Assembly (NCBI RefSeq): GCF_000423065.1
Contig: NZ_AUHG01000019.1
Span: forward strand, 62,001-126,000
Direction of reading: 5' to 3'
Origin: Christiangramia echinicola DSM 19838
Lineage (GTDB): Bacteria; Bacteroidota; Bacteroidia; Flavobacteriales; Flavobacteriaceae
DNA length: 64,000 nt
Shown here piece after piece: positions 45,524-54,696 of the stretch (the first letter of the stretch is position 1; each line of letters opens with the position of its first letter). The position numbers and the translations under genes were made by a program. The notes below the pieces were generated by a model. The model did not search any database and was not told the origin of the DNA. It saw only the letters and a list, made by a program, of their open reading frames with translations.

Positions 45524-46066
45524 ATGAAAAATATACTCTTTTTAGTCATTATAATTTCCTCTTTTTCAGTCATTCAGGCTCAGGAAATTAATTGGATGAG
45601 TATGAATGAAGCTTTGGAGGCCCAGAAGAAAGCTCCCAGAAAGATTTTTGTAGATGCCTATACCACCTGGTGTGGCCCCTGTAAATTGCTGGATAAAAAT
45701 ACCTTTACTAATAAAGACGTCGTTAAGTATATTAATAAGCATTATTATGCCGTGAAATTCAATGCGGAAGGTAATGAAGTAATAAAATTTAAGGATAAGG
45801 TATTCAAAAATCCAGGTTACGATCCTGAAAAGAAGGGTAGAAATGCCGTTCACGAGTTTGCGATTGCCATGGGAGTGAGCGCATATCCTACAATGGTATT
45901 TTTTGATGAAAATGCTGGGTTTCTAAGTCCGGTAAAAGGATATCTTACGCCGCAAAAACTGGAAATCTTCCTGAAGATCTTCGCTACCAATGATTACAAG
46001 CAGGTAAAGACAGACGAGGAGTGGAAAAAATATCAGGAAGAATTTGAAGGTACTTTTTCAAGTTAG
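45524..46066 (+). CDS. Exported thioredoxin-like protein
   Basis: A 180-residue protein with a signal peptide (about 1-19, ending VIQAQ). It has a thioredoxin fold with active site W49-C50-G-P-C53 and the cis-Pro region SAYPTMVFFD. The family, sometimes seen as DUF255- or thioredoxin_7-like, is common in Bacteroidetes periplasm, where such proteins reduce or isomerise disulphides or handle cytochrome c cysteines. Substrate is unknown. The stop lies 3 bp from the convergent comEC-like gene, with no hairpin between them. Confidence 0.87.
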   Translation: MKNILFLVIIISSFSVIQAQEINWMSMNEALEAQKKAPRKIFVDAYTTWCGPCKLLDKNTFTNKDVVKYINKHYYAVKFNAEGNEVIKFKDKVFKNPGYDPEKKGRNAVHEFAIAMGVSAYPTMVFFDENAGFLSPVKGYLTPQKLEIFLKIFATNDYKQVKTDEEWKKYQEEFEGTFSS

Positions 46067-46069
46067 ACA

Positions 46070-48109
46070 TTATTCATTTTTAATAATTAATGCTCCCTTT
46101 TCGCCGGTATGGTGAAAAGGGATTTTTTGTTTTAGCGCAGTGTTTTTCCATTTTTTAATATAAGAGCTGTAATTGCTTCCATCTGCAATGATCTGTTCAG
46201 GAGAATACATAGTGAGCAACCTATCGAGATTGATCCTGGGGGAGTTCCTTAATATTAGAAGCTGGGGTTTAAAATTGTTTAATCTATAATTCCCAGCAGT
46301 GTCGATAACCAGGCTAAGTTTACCAGATAGGTTGATGATATGCGGCAAATTTTGGTAGGCAATATTTTCAATTTGCCTTTCCCTTAAATAATCGTTCAGA
46401 ATATTAGTATTATTTAGCGAATCTGAATAAATTTTGAGTTCATCTCCAACCTTTTCTCCTAGAACTGACTGTCTTGATTTATGAAATACGATCGATTCAT
46501 TTTCAGGAATACTAATTTTGGAATAGAAGGTAGCTGCCTGGAATATAAGGATGCTAATAAGTAGGAAACTTAAACGATAGAAATTCAATTTCCTGATCAG
46601 AAGTAATACTGAAAGTACAATCACATAAAGGCTTAGATTCTGTAGAAGACTTAATCTAATATTCGAAATTACGAATGCATCAAATTCAGCGATCTTCCCA
46701 ATGAATTCATTTAGAATTCTTAGTAAAAGACTGAATGCATCTTCCAGGAAACCAGGTAGAATTTTCAATGAAGCCATCAGAATTACAGTGATTCCAAAAA
46801 TTAAAATAAGCCCCAGGAATGGTAAAACTAAGAGGTTGGTTACTAAGAACAGGCCTGGGAATTGATGGAAATAATAAATACTCAAGGGAATAACCCCTAT
46901 TTGGGCTGCCATACTTACCGAAGTTAACTTCCAGAAGTAGTCTATTAACTTAAAGTCTGAACTGAATAATCTATAAATGATTGGTTGAAAAGTGATAATA
47001 CTAAAAACAGCCAGATAACTTAGCTGAAATCCAACCTGGAATATATAGTAGGGGTTTATCAACAAAAGAAAGAATAGAGACAGGAAAAGACTGTTAAGAC
47101 TGCTGGTCTTTCTTTTTAATTGCAGTCCTATAGCAAGAAATGAAAACATACAAACCGCTCTAACTACCGAAGCACTTAAACCAGTTAGAAAAGCAAAACT
47201 CCAGAGTAGAAGAATTATCAATAAAGCTTTTATAATTTTACCTTGTCTTACCTTTTCTATAGGTTTGAATAAAAAATTAAGTAGTATTAGAAGGATGCCA
47301 ATGTGTAATCCCGAGATGGCCAGGATATGAATTGCACCTGCAGATGCATAATCTTTATAAAGTTTGTCACTTACATCTCTGCGTTGCCCCAGGATCAGCG
47401 CTTGAAATACTGCTAACTCATTTTTTCCAAAATCAAGATCTCTTAAAATTAAAATGATCTCTTCTCTGGTATTCCAGGCCAGTGATCTAATATTGGATTC
47501 ATATCCTGTTCTTTTTAGCTCTGGAATATTAATTTTCAGCTGTCGCTCTACCTGAAGGTTGGTCATATAATCCTGGTAACTGAATTGATATGGATTTAAT
47601 GCAGCATTGATCTGTTCAGTTTTCCAGGGAATCAAAATCATGCTACCAGGATTTATTTCTGTTGTGATTAAAGAGTCATGATTTATGTTCAGTAGAATTT
47701 TACCATTGATAGCATTTTTAGAATTCTGACTTATTATCTGCCTTGCTTCGACAATGAATTTTTTTGAATAGGCAGTTGGTTTTAATTCTTCTAAAATTTT
47801 GCCGTGGAGAAAAAGACTATCGGTTTCCTCTATATTATGGTTTAGAAAATGCCTTGGCTGGTTTTCTGGTTTATTGAAATAGGCTGTTGAAAAGCCCAGG
47901 AAAAAGATAAGGGAATAGGTTGTGATACCGGCCAGAGCATCCGGGAATAGTGTTTTTTGAGCCCTATAGAAGTTGAATAGATAAAGAACCAGGATAAGAA
48001 TCCCGGTAAATAATATTTGAGCTTTGGTAATCTCAACAGTAAATGCAAGCAAAATACCTGCGATAAGGTAAATAGCTAGTCTTAGAAATATAAACTGAAA
48101 GTTTTTCAC
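46070..48109 (-). CDS. ComEC/Rec2-family DNA-uptake channel protein
   Basis: A 679-residue polytopic membrane protein. It has the N-terminal DUF4131-like domain and the central ComEC/Rec2 competence domain (about 220-500), with ILAISGLHIGILLILL and LTGLSASVVRAVCMFSFLAI. Such channels carry single-stranded DNA across the inner membrane in natural competence. The C-terminal region (about 540-679) occupies the position of the metallo-beta-lactamase-like domain of ComEC, but I see no HxHxDH metal motif. It lies downstream of the NlpC/P60 gene in the minus-strand lpxB-surE group. Confidence 0.87.
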   Translation of the reverse strand: MKNFQFIFLRLAIYLIAGILLAFTVEITKAQILFTGILILVLYLFNFYRAQKTLFPDALAGITTYSLIFFLGFSTAYFNKPENQPRHFLNHNIEETDSLFLHGKILEELKPTAYSKKFIVEARQIISQNSKNAINGKILLNINHDSLITTEINPGSMILIPWKTEQINAALNPYQFSYQDYMTNLQVERQLKINIPELKRTGYESNIRSLAWNTREEIILILRDLDFGKNELAVFQALILGQRRDVSDKLYKDYASAGAIHILAISGLHIGILLILLNFLFKPIEKVRQGKIIKALLIILLLWSFAFLTGLSASVVRAVCMFSFLAIGLQLKRKTSSLNSLFLSLFFLLLINPYYIFQVGFQLSYLAVFSIITFQPIIYRLFSSDFKLIDYFWKLTSVSMAAQIGVIPLSIYYFHQFPGLFLVTNLLVLPFLGLILIFGITVILMASLKILPGFLEDAFSLLLRILNEFIGKIAEFDAFVISNIRLSLLQNLSLYVIVLSVLLLIRKLNFYRLSFLLISILIFQAATFYSKISIPENESIVFHKSRQSVLGEKVGDELKIYSDSLNNTNILNDYLRERQIENIAYQNLPHIINLSGKLSLVIDTAGNYRLNNFKPQLLILRNSPRINLDRLLTMYSPEQIIADGSNYSSYIKKWKNTALKQKIPFHHTGEKGALIIKNE

Positions 48110-48143
48110 CTGGAGTGATTTGCCTTCAGAAGGTAATTAAAAA

Positions 48144-48698
48144 TTAGATCACTCGCCTGGCCATTACGAAATTATTATGCCAGTAAGATTCTGATAACGA
48201 AGAAATTATCACGCCTCTGGAGGAGGATGAATGAATAAAATAAATTCCATCTTCATTTACTTCTACCACCAGCCCCACATGATTTATCACTTTTCGATTT
48301 TTGTTGGTTTCGAAGAATAGGAGGTCACCCACACTAACTTCTTTAAGGTATAATCTTTTGCCCTGGAGCGACATATCTCTCGATGTTCTGGGCAAAGGAA
48401 TTCCTTCTTCCTGAAAGGATACATATACCAAGCCCGAACAATCCATTCCTTTTTTGTCTGTCCCTCCATATTTATATCGAGTACCTTCAAATTTCTTTGC
48501 AGTACGAATTACCTTATAAGCAATTTTATCTTCTGGTTGGGCAGTAGGATCATGCTTAAAAGGTTCTGCAACGTTTTCAGTTCTCTTTTTTTCTTCTTTT
48601 TTAGTTGTAACCACACTGCTACGTGAAGATCCACAGGAAGAAAAGAATATTGCTATAACCAATATTGAAGAGATTTTTAAAAGAGACTGTCTGTTCAT
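48144..48698 (-). CDS. NlpC/P60-family (C40) peptidoglycan hydrolase, lipoprotein
   Basis: A 184-residue exported protein with a lipobox (FFSSC, Cys22) and a Lys/Glu-rich linker, then the C40 peptidase domain (about 60-184). The catalytic Cys is C87 in GMDCSGLVYVSF. The His is in INHVGLVVE and the third residue probably follows in YFIHSSS. Such enzymes cleave gamma-glutamyl-meso-diaminopimelate bonds in stem peptides. Lipidation implies an outer-membrane or inner-membrane anchor facing the cell wall. Two short intergenic gaps separate it from comEC-like (34 bp) and lpxB (73 bp). Confidence 0.92.
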   Translation of the reverse strand: MNRQSLLKISSILVIAIFFSSCGSSRSSVVTTKKEEKKRTENVAEPFKHDPTAQPEDKIAYKVIRTAKKFEGTRYKYGGTDKKGMDCSGLVYVSFQEEGIPLPRTSRDMSLQGKRLYLKEVSVGDLLFFETNKNRKVINHVGLVVEVNEDGIYFIHSSSSRGVIISSLSESYWHNNFVMARRVI

Positions 48699-48771
48699 CT
48701 TCCTAATTTTTAATTGTCCTGTTTTGCCGAAGCTGGGTGGTTTACCATAACGCCGTATACTGGATTTTCTT

Positions 48772-49887
48772 TTATTCAGAGATCTTATTATATATCAGTT
48801 CGGCGGTATTTTTACTAGCTCCTTTACCACCAAGACGTTGTTCTAATTCAAAATAATCACTGAAGATTCGCTTGCGGTTTTCTTCTTTCAGAATCTTTTC
48901 AAGCTCGAGCTTTAGGTTTTTTGAATTGAATTCATTCTGAATAAGCTCTTTTACCACCTCACGATCCATGATAAGGTTCACCAGTGAAATATAATCAAGA
49001 TCGATAATACGCTTTGCAATATTGTATGAGATAAAGCTTCCTTTATAGCAAACTACTTCCGGAACTTTAAAAAGTGCGGTTTCCAGGGTCGCCGTGCCTG
49101 ATGTTACCAGCGCGGCATGAGAAATTCCCAGTACATCATAAGTCTTATTCATGATAAGTTTGATGTTAGATTTCTTCATAAAAGTATGATAGAATTCTTC
49201 ATCCTGGCTCGGTGCTCCTGCAATCACAAATTGATAATCCTGGAATTCTGTGGTAACACTAAGCATTACTTTTAGCATTTTTTCGATCTCCTGTTTTCTA
49301 CTTCCGGGCAGCAATGCTATAACCGGTCTGGAGTCCAGGTCGTGATTTCTTTTGAAAGATTCGGTATCTACGGGAGGCCTGTTCTCGATTGCATCCAGCA
49401 AGGGATGGCCAACGAAATGTACCGGGAAACTATGCTTTTCAGTATAAAATTCCTTTTCAAAAGGGAGGATCACATACATCTCATCCACATCCCTTTTTAT
49501 CTTCTTGATCCTATTCTCTTTCCAGGCCCAGATCTGCGGAGAAATATAGTAATGCGTTTTATACCCTTCTTTTTTTGCCCATTCTGCAATACGCATATTG
49601 AAGCCGGGGTAGTCAATAAAAATGATGACATCCGGTTTGTATTCGCTAATATCCTGCTTGCAGAAACTTATATTTTTGAAGATGGTTCTAAGGTTCATGA
49701 TCACTTCAGAAAAGCCCATAAAGGCTAGTTCTTTGTAGTGTTTCACCAAAGTACCGCCTTGGTTTTCCATTAGATCACCACCCCAGAATCGAAATTCAGC
49801 ATTTGAGTCTACTTCTTTTAAAGCCTTCATTAAATTCGAGGCATGCAGATCTCCAGAAGCTTCACCGGCGATGATGTAATATTTCAT
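48772..49887 (-). CDS. lpxB: Lipid-A-disaccharide synthase
   Basis: A 371-residue glycosyltransferase (GT19) that joins UDP-diacylglucosamine and lipid X to form the lipid A disaccharide. Signatures are IAGEASGDLHASNLMKALKE at the N-terminus, HYYISPQIWAWKENRIKKIK, LPGSRKQEIEKML and TSGTATLETALFKVPEVVCY. Length is normal. It is adjacent (1 bp) to a small membrane-protein gene, itself overlapping surE, forming a surE-small gene-lpxB unit. With lptC elsewhere in the window it shows a full LPS-based outer membrane. Confidence 0.95.
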   Translation of the reverse strand: MKYYIIAGEASGDLHASNLMKALKEVDSNAEFRFWGGDLMENQGGTLVKHYKELAFMGFSEVIMNLRTIFKNISFCKQDISEYKPDVIIFIDYPGFNMRIAEWAKKEGYKTHYYISPQIWAWKENRIKKIKRDVDEMYVILPFEKEFYTEKHSFPVHFVGHPLLDAIENRPPVDTESFKRNHDLDSRPVIALLPGSRKQEIEKMLKVMLSVTTEFQDYQFVIAGAPSQDEEFYHTFMKKSNIKLIMNKTYDVLGISHAALVTSGTATLETALFKVPEVVCYKGSFISYNIAKRIIDLDYISLVNLIMDREVVKELIQNEFNSKNLKLELEKILKEENRKRIFSDYFELEQRLGGKGASKNTAELIYNKISE

Positions 49888-49888
49888 G

Positions 49889-50170
49889 TTATACGAATTT
49901 ATAGATTGCTACAGCCACTGCAATACTTACAGTTGCCAACAGGACGCCGCGTGCGTGATAATTTTGTTTCTTTTTAAGGAATACAAAGAATGGAAGAAAA
50001 TTAAGTACTGCTCCTAAAGCAATGATCTTCCCTAGATAATCATTGGCAACGGCATCTTTCAGGGTTGCATCGATATCGGCATTTGAAAGCAGGGAGATGT
50101 ATAGCATCACACCGGCAATATTTGCGGCTATCCCAGTTAGAAATCCGGTAAAAATATTTTGTTTAATCAT
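49889..50170 (-). CDS. 93-residue membrane protein
   Basis: Three likely helices (about residues 7-27, 46-66 and 74-92), with a KKKQNYHARG cytoplasmic-type loop between the second and third. It overlaps the surE stop by 8 bp and lies 1 bp before lpxB, so it is certainly co-transcribed with them. No characterised family is recognised. The context suggests a role in envelope lipid or LPS handling, but this is inference. Confidence 0.75.
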   Translation of the reverse strand: MIKQNIFTGFLTGIAANIAGVMLYISLLSNADIDATLKDAVANDYLGKIIALGAVLNFLPFFVFLKKKQNYHARGVLLATVSIAVAVAIYKFV

Positions 50171-50945
50171 TAAGAGACCAGCTACTTAAATCTTTTATAA
50201 AATGATGTGCGGTTAGATCGAATTGAACAGGAACCACCGATACATAGCCTTCTTCAAGAGCTTTTTCATCAGTATCATTTCCTTCATCCTTATTTACAAA
50301 GGTTCCGGTTAGCCAGTAATATTCACGTCCCTGCGGATTCGTTCTTTTATCAAATTCTTCTTCCCAATGGGCATTTGCCTGTCGGCATACTTTTATACCT
50401 TTTATTTCAGTTTCTGATAATTTCGGGATATTCACATTTAAAACAACACCTTTTGGTAAGCCATTCTTTAGAACGTTTTTGGTGATAGTTTTAATAAACT
50501 TTCTTGTTGGTTCAAAGTCAGCATTCAATGAATAATCCAGGAGTGAAAAACCTATAGCAGGTATTCCTTCTATTCCGGCTTCCACGGCGGCGCTCATTGT
50601 TCCTGAATAAATTACATTAATAGAGGAGTTGGAGCCATGATTTATTCCACTTACGCAAAGGTCTGGTTTTCTATGCAGGATCTCCTGAGTGGCAATTTTC
50701 ACACAATCGGCTGGAGTACCAGAGCAGCTATATTCCTTGTGCTTGTAACTCTCTTTGATCGTTACCTGCTCACAAAAAAGAGTGTCGCTTATAGTGATGG
50801 CATGTCCCATACCGCTTTGCGGGCTATCTGGAGCGACCACGATCACATCTCCTAATTCTTTCATAACATCTACCAGAGTCCTTATTCCTGGAGCAGTTAT
50901 ACCGTCATCATTAGTTACCAGGATAAGTGGTTTATTCTTATTCAT
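50163..50945 (-). CDS. surE: 5'/3'-nucleotidase SurE
   Basis: A 260-residue metal-dependent nucleotide monophosphatase, associated with stress survival and nucleotide turnover. It begins with the family metal motif LVTNDDGITAPGI. VAPDSPQSGMGHAIT, SGTPADCVKIA and GINHGSNSSINVIYSGTM follow, including the conserved Asn and Ser residues of the active site. The C-terminal part carries TDEKALEEGYVSVVPVQFD. Length is normal. It is the first gene of the unit with the 93-residue membrane protein and lpxB. Confidence 0.95.
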   Translation of the reverse strand: MNKNKPLILVTNDDGITAPGIRTLVDVMKELGDVIVVAPDSPQSGMGHAITISDTLFCEQVTIKESYKHKEYSCSGTPADCVKIATQEILHRKPDLCVSGINHGSNSSINVIYSGTMSAAVEAGIEGIPAIGFSLLDYSLNADFEPTRKFIKTITKNVLKNGLPKGVVLNVNIPKLSETEIKGIKVCRQANAHWEEEFDKRTNPQGREYYWLTGTFVNKDEGNDTDEKALEEGYVSVVPVQFDLTAHHFIKDLSSWSLND

Positions 50946-51035
50946 GCATAATTATTTGGTTCTGCTAAAATAAGAATTTAAATAAGGAAAGCTTATATTA
51001 GTGCTATCACAAATTAGTATCGCCTATCTAACTTA

Positions 51036-51051
51036 TTGGCACAGTTTTTAC
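51036..51051 (+). promoter_or_regulatory. Sigma-54-like -24/-12 promoter of the tail-specific protease gene
   Basis: TTGGCACA, then GTTT, then TTAC fits the TGGCACG-N4-TTGC pattern with two mismatches, one of them at the important -12 G. The expected transcription start is about 12 nt further on, just before ATG 51073. Confidence 0.4.
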
Positions 51052-51072
51052 TATACTTATGGTAACCAAACG

Positions 51073-53247
51073 ATGACGAAATTTAAACGAATTATGAAAA
51101 GGAATATCAAGATCATAGCAGTTGTTCTTTTAATGGCTGCTGCCTCATGTAGCTTTACCACTAAGAAATTTGACGATCCAAACAAGGATAAACTTCTTAT
51201 TGACCTTATTACTTATGTTCTTAACCAGGGACATTATGATGCGAAGGATATCAATGACAATTTTTCAGCGAATGTATATGAAGATTACCTGGAAGGATTA
51301 GACCCTTCTAAACGTTTTTTCTATGCTGAAGATATTAAGGAATTTGATGCTTATAAGAGTAAAATAGATGACCAGATTAAGGGAAAGAACATAGACTTTT
51401 TTAACCTTACTTATGGCCGTTTGGGAAAAAGAATGGAAGAAGCCAGGTCTCTTTACAAAGAGATCCTTTCAGAGCCATTCAATTTTGATGAAAATGAGAA
51501 AATTAATACGGACTATGATAGTCTGGAATATGCATCTTCTAAAGATGAAATGAAGAAGAGGTGGGAAGAGCAATTGAAATTCAATACACTTATTACCTAT
51601 TACGATCTGAGACAGGATGAGAAAAAGAAGAAAGAAGATGATGCGTCTTATGAAATGAAATCTGATGCAGATCTTGAAAAAGAAGCCAGGGAAACCACAC
51701 TTTCTAATATAGACAGGTATTACGATTTTACAGACGACCTGGAAAGAGAGGATTATTTTTCAGTATATATCAATGCGATCGTAGAAGAATTTGATCCGCA
51801 TACTTTCTATTTCGCTCCGCAAGACAAGGATAGATTTGATATTGCCATGTCTGGTAAGTTAGAAGGAATTGGTGCCAGATTAATTAAGGATAGTGATGAT
51901 ATTACTATAACTGAAGTGATCTCTGGTGGGCCGGCCTGGAGAAGTGAAGAAATTGGTGAAGGAGATGTTATCCTTAAAGTAAAACAGTCAGATGAAAAAG
52001 AGGCGGTAAGTATCGTGGGAATGAGGCTGGATGACGCTGTTGATCTTATTAAAGGCCCTAAGGATACGAAGGTTACCCTTACAGTTCGTAAAAAAGTAAT
52101 GGGTAATATTGAAGAAGTTACTTTAACTCGTGACGTGATCGAAATCGAAGAAACTTATGCCAAGTCATCTATGGTTAAAAAGGATGATAGAAGATATGGG
52201 GTGATCAATCTTCCTAAATTCTACTTTGATATGACCGATTATGATGAACGTAATGCGGCTTCAGATATCAAAGAGGATATTATTAGATTGAAGAAAGAAG
52301 GAATGGAAGGCCTTGTGCTTGACCTTAGAAATAATGGTGGAGGATCTCTTAAGACGGTGGTAGATATCGCAGGGATGTTTATAGAAGAAGGTCCAATTGT
52401 TCAGGTGAAATCTAATGGTGCCAGAAAAGAGGTACTTAAAGATGAAGATCCTCAGGTACTATGGGATGGGCCATTGGTTATCCTCGTAAATGAGCTTTCT
52501 GCTTCAGCTTCAGAAATTCTGGCTGCAGCAATGCAGGATTACAAACGAGCGGTTATCATTGGTAGTAAACAAACTTATGGTAAAGGAACAGTTCAGAATG
52601 TAATAGACCTTAACAGGTGGCTTCGAAATAATGAAATGGGAGATATGGGAGCACTTAAGATCACCACCCAGAAGTTCTATCGTGTAAATGGTGGTTCTAC
52701 TCAGCTTGAAGGAGTTAAAAGTGATGTTGTGGTTCCAGACAGATATAGTTTTGTGGATATAGGTGAGAAAGATCAGGAAAACCCTCTTCCATGGGATAAG
52801 ATAGATGCGGCAGATTATAGTATCTGGAATGGTTATGTAGGATACGATGAAGCTATTGAAGCTAGTAAGAAAAGAATGAGTACAAACGATCAATTAAAGC
52901 TTATCGAGGAGAATGCGAAGTGGGTGAAAACTCAGAGTGAAGATAGCAGCTATCCTTTAAATTATGCTGAATACGCTCAGCAGGCTGAAAAAGATAAAGA
53001 AATGGCTAAGCAGTTTGATGCTATAAAAGATTATAAAACGAATCTAACTTATACTTCACTACCATATGAAGAAGAGCTTTTCACTACAGATACTATTCTG
53101 AAAGAAAAAAGACAGAGATGGCATGAGAGTCTAAGTAAAGATGTTTATATAGAAGAAGCCATCAATGTGCTTTCTGATATTCAAATGAACAATATCACCA
53201 GAAATAAACTGGCAGATGTTGACGGAAAGACTAAGGTTAAGAACTAG
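51073..53247 (+). CDS. Carboxy-terminal (tail-specific) processing protease, Prc/CtpA type
   Basis: A 724-residue S41 protease (717 if ATG 51094 is used). The start carries a lipoprotein-like signal (VLLMAAASC), placing it in the periplasm. The N-terminal domain has YEDYLEGLDPSKRFFYAEDI, followed by a PDZ domain (about 235-330) and the S41 core. The Ser/Lys dyad is S478 (LSASASEIL) and K504 (TYGKGTVQ). The C-terminal domain resembles Prc. These enzymes cleave exported proteins near the C-terminus and adjust cell-wall hydrolases. The longer frame from GTG 51001 is rejected because it begins upstream of the promoter-like element. Confidence 0.93.
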   Translation: MTKFKRIMKRNIKIIAVVLLMAAASCSFTTKKFDDPNKDKLLIDLITYVLNQGHYDAKDINDNFSANVYEDYLEGLDPSKRFFYAEDIKEFDAYKSKIDDQIKGKNIDFFNLTYGRLGKRMEEARSLYKEILSEPFNFDENEKINTDYDSLEYASSKDEMKKRWEEQLKFNTLITYYDLRQDEKKKKEDDASYEMKSDADLEKEARETTLSNIDRYYDFTDDLEREDYFSVYINAIVEEFDPHTFYFAPQDKDRFDIAMSGKLEGIGARLIKDSDDITITEVISGGPAWRSEEIGEGDVILKVKQSDEKEAVSIVGMRLDDAVDLIKGPKDTKVTLTVRKKVMGNIEEVTLTRDVIEIEETYAKSSMVKKDDRRYGVINLPKFYFDMTDYDERNAASDIKEDIIRLKKEGMEGLVLDLRNNGGGSLKTVVDIAGMFIEEGPIVQVKSNGARKEVLKDEDPQVLWDGPLVILVNELSASASEILAAAMQDYKRAVIIGSKQTYGKGTVQNVIDLNRWLRNNEMGDMGALKITTQKFYRVNGGSTQLEGVKSDVVVPDRYSFVDIGEKDQENPLPWDKIDAADYSIWNGYVGYDEAIEASKKRMSTNDQLKLIEENAKWVKTQSEDSSYPLNYAEYAQQAEKDKEMAKQFDAIKDYKTNLTYTSLPYEEELFTTDTILKEKRQRWHESLSKDVYIEEAINVLSDIQMNNITRNKLADVDGKTKVKN

Positions 53248-53263
53248 TAGAAATTATATAATG

Positions 53264-53295
53264 AAAAACCCGGAAGCAACCTTCCGGGTTTTTTT
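53264..53295. terminator. Terminator after the tail-specific protease
   Basis: Stem AAAACCCGGAAG and CTTCCGGGTTTT around CAAC, followed by TTTTT, about 17 nt beyond the stop codon. Confidence 0.9.
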
Positions 53296-53374
53296 ATGCT
53301 TCCTATTTAATAATAATTAGTTCCTTAATTTTGGGGTCTAAGAATATGACATTCAATAATAATTATATTACCTG

Positions 53375-53452
53375 ATGAAAAGAAAATATATCTATCCTGT
53401 GCTCATTTTGGCCGTGGCAGCAATCCTTCTTATGGCCGATAAATGTTCCTAG
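53375..53452 (+). CDS. Possible 25-residue hydrophobic peptide
   Basis: ATG 53375 to TAG 53450-53452, product beginning MKRKYIYPVLILAVAAILLM and ending ADKCS. It has a basic start and one helix, as in a signal anchor. It overlaps the rodA stop by 4 nt on the opposite strand. There is no strong ribosome-binding site and it is very short, so this remains tentative. Confidence 0.3.
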   Translation: MKRKYIYPVLILAVAAILLMADKCS

Positions 53453-54696
53453 TAAGAAAGTCGGTCTGAGTCCAGCTTTATAAAGATAAATAGCAAGATT
53501 GTGAATCCCCATAATCCTGAACCTCCATAGCTAAAGAAGGGTAGTGGAATACCAACAGTAGGGAAAATACCTATTACCATTCCTATATTTACTAGGAAGT
53601 GAATAAATAGAATTCCTATGACCGAGTAGCCATAGACTCTATAAAACTGATTCCGTTGTCTTTCGGCAAGTATCAAAAGCCTTAATAGGAGAGCTACGAA
53701 TAGAAGCACAACAATTGAACTACCTAGAAAACCCCATTCTTCTCCTACTGTGCTGAAGATATAATCTGTATGTTGTTCTGGGACAAAATGCCCTTTGGTT
53801 TGAGTTCCTTCGGTCCAGCCTTTACCCAGCCAGCCTCCACTACCAATAGCTATTTCACTTTGGTTGGTATTGTAGCCTATTCCACGAGAGTCAACTTCTT
53901 TCCCAAGTACAATATTAAACCTGTCCCGGTGCCTTTGTTCGAATACATTTTCAAAAATGTAATTTACAGAGAAGCTCAGCCCAATTGAAATTATCGCAAA
54001 TAAGGTTATTAGTACTCTCCCTGGTCGCTTTTTTCTTTTTCTGAAGAACATTATCAGTCCAATTGCCAATACGCCAACAGAGACCCATATTGGGCCAACT
54101 ACAAGGGTTAGAATGAATACGGCTACTGCTGATAGTCCTGTAACTAGATAAAAGCCAGACAAGCCTTCCCTGTAAAGAGGAAAAAAGAACGCGGCATATA
54201 CCAGGGCACTACCTGGATCAGGCTGCGGGACAATTAATATAGCAGGAATGGCAATTATGATAAAAGCTTTAACCTGGTGGCTAAGCTTTCTAATATTTGT
54301 TTGAATATCACTTAGATATTTGGCTAAGGCCAATGCAGTTGCGAATTTCGCGAATTCAGAAGGCTGAACACCAAAACTCCCGAAGGAATACCACGATGTG
54401 GCCCCGGAAATTGTTTTACCAAAGACAAAGAGACCTACCAGAGAAAGCAGGGAAATTATATAAATAACACTTGAAAAACGCTGGTAAAATTTAGCCTCTA
54501 TTGAAAGAACTATGACGATAAGAAATATACTTAAACCAATAAAAAGGGCCTGTTTTCCGTAAGGCTGACTTAGATCTAAAAAATCGCCGGTACTGGATCC
54601 TAAAGAAGCTGAATAGATATTAGCCCACCCAAAAGTGATTAATGCCAGGTAAATAAAAATGCTTATCCAGTCGAATCCCGCGTTACTGTTACTCAT
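53449..54696 (-). CDS. rodA: Rod-shape protein RodA (SEDS glycosyltransferase)
   Basis: A 415-residue SEDS protein with about ten membrane helices, polymerising peptidoglycan glycan strands in cell elongation with PBP2. Motifs include KQALFIGLSIFLIVI-type helix 2, SFGVQPSEFAKFATALALAKYL (QPSE/K region) and the periplasmic loop with WLGKGWTEGTQTKGHFVPEQHTDYIFS (split here as GWTEGTQ and PEQHTDYIF). The end has GIPLPFFSYGGSG. It is the last gene of the mreB-mreC-mreD-mrdA-rodA operon, directly following mrdA. Confidence 0.95.
   Translation of the reverse strand: MSNSNAGFDWISIFIYLALITFGWANIYSASLGSSTGDFLDLSQPYGKQALFIGLSIFLIVIVLSIEAKFYQRFSSVIYIISLLSLVGLFVFGKTISGATSWYSFGSFGVQPSEFAKFATALALAKYLSDIQTNIRKLSHQVKAFIIIAIPAILIVPQPDPGSALVYAAFFFPLYREGLSGFYLVTGLSAVAVFILTLVVGPIWVSVGVLAIGLIMFFRKRKKRPGRVLITLFAIISIGLSFSVNYIFENVFEQRHRDRFNIVLGKEVDSRGIGYNTNQSEIAIGSGGWLGKGWTEGTQTKGHFVPEQHTDYIFSTVGEEWGFLGSSIVVLLFVALLLRLLILAERQRNQFYRVYGYSVIGILFIHFLVNIGMVIGIFPTVGIPLPFFSYGGSGLWGFTILLFIFIKLDSDRLSY

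Noticed and set aside
51001-51072. GTG start at 51001 for the tail-specific protease
   Set aside because: It lies upstream of the promoter-like element, and the added 24 residues would bury the lipoprotein signal.
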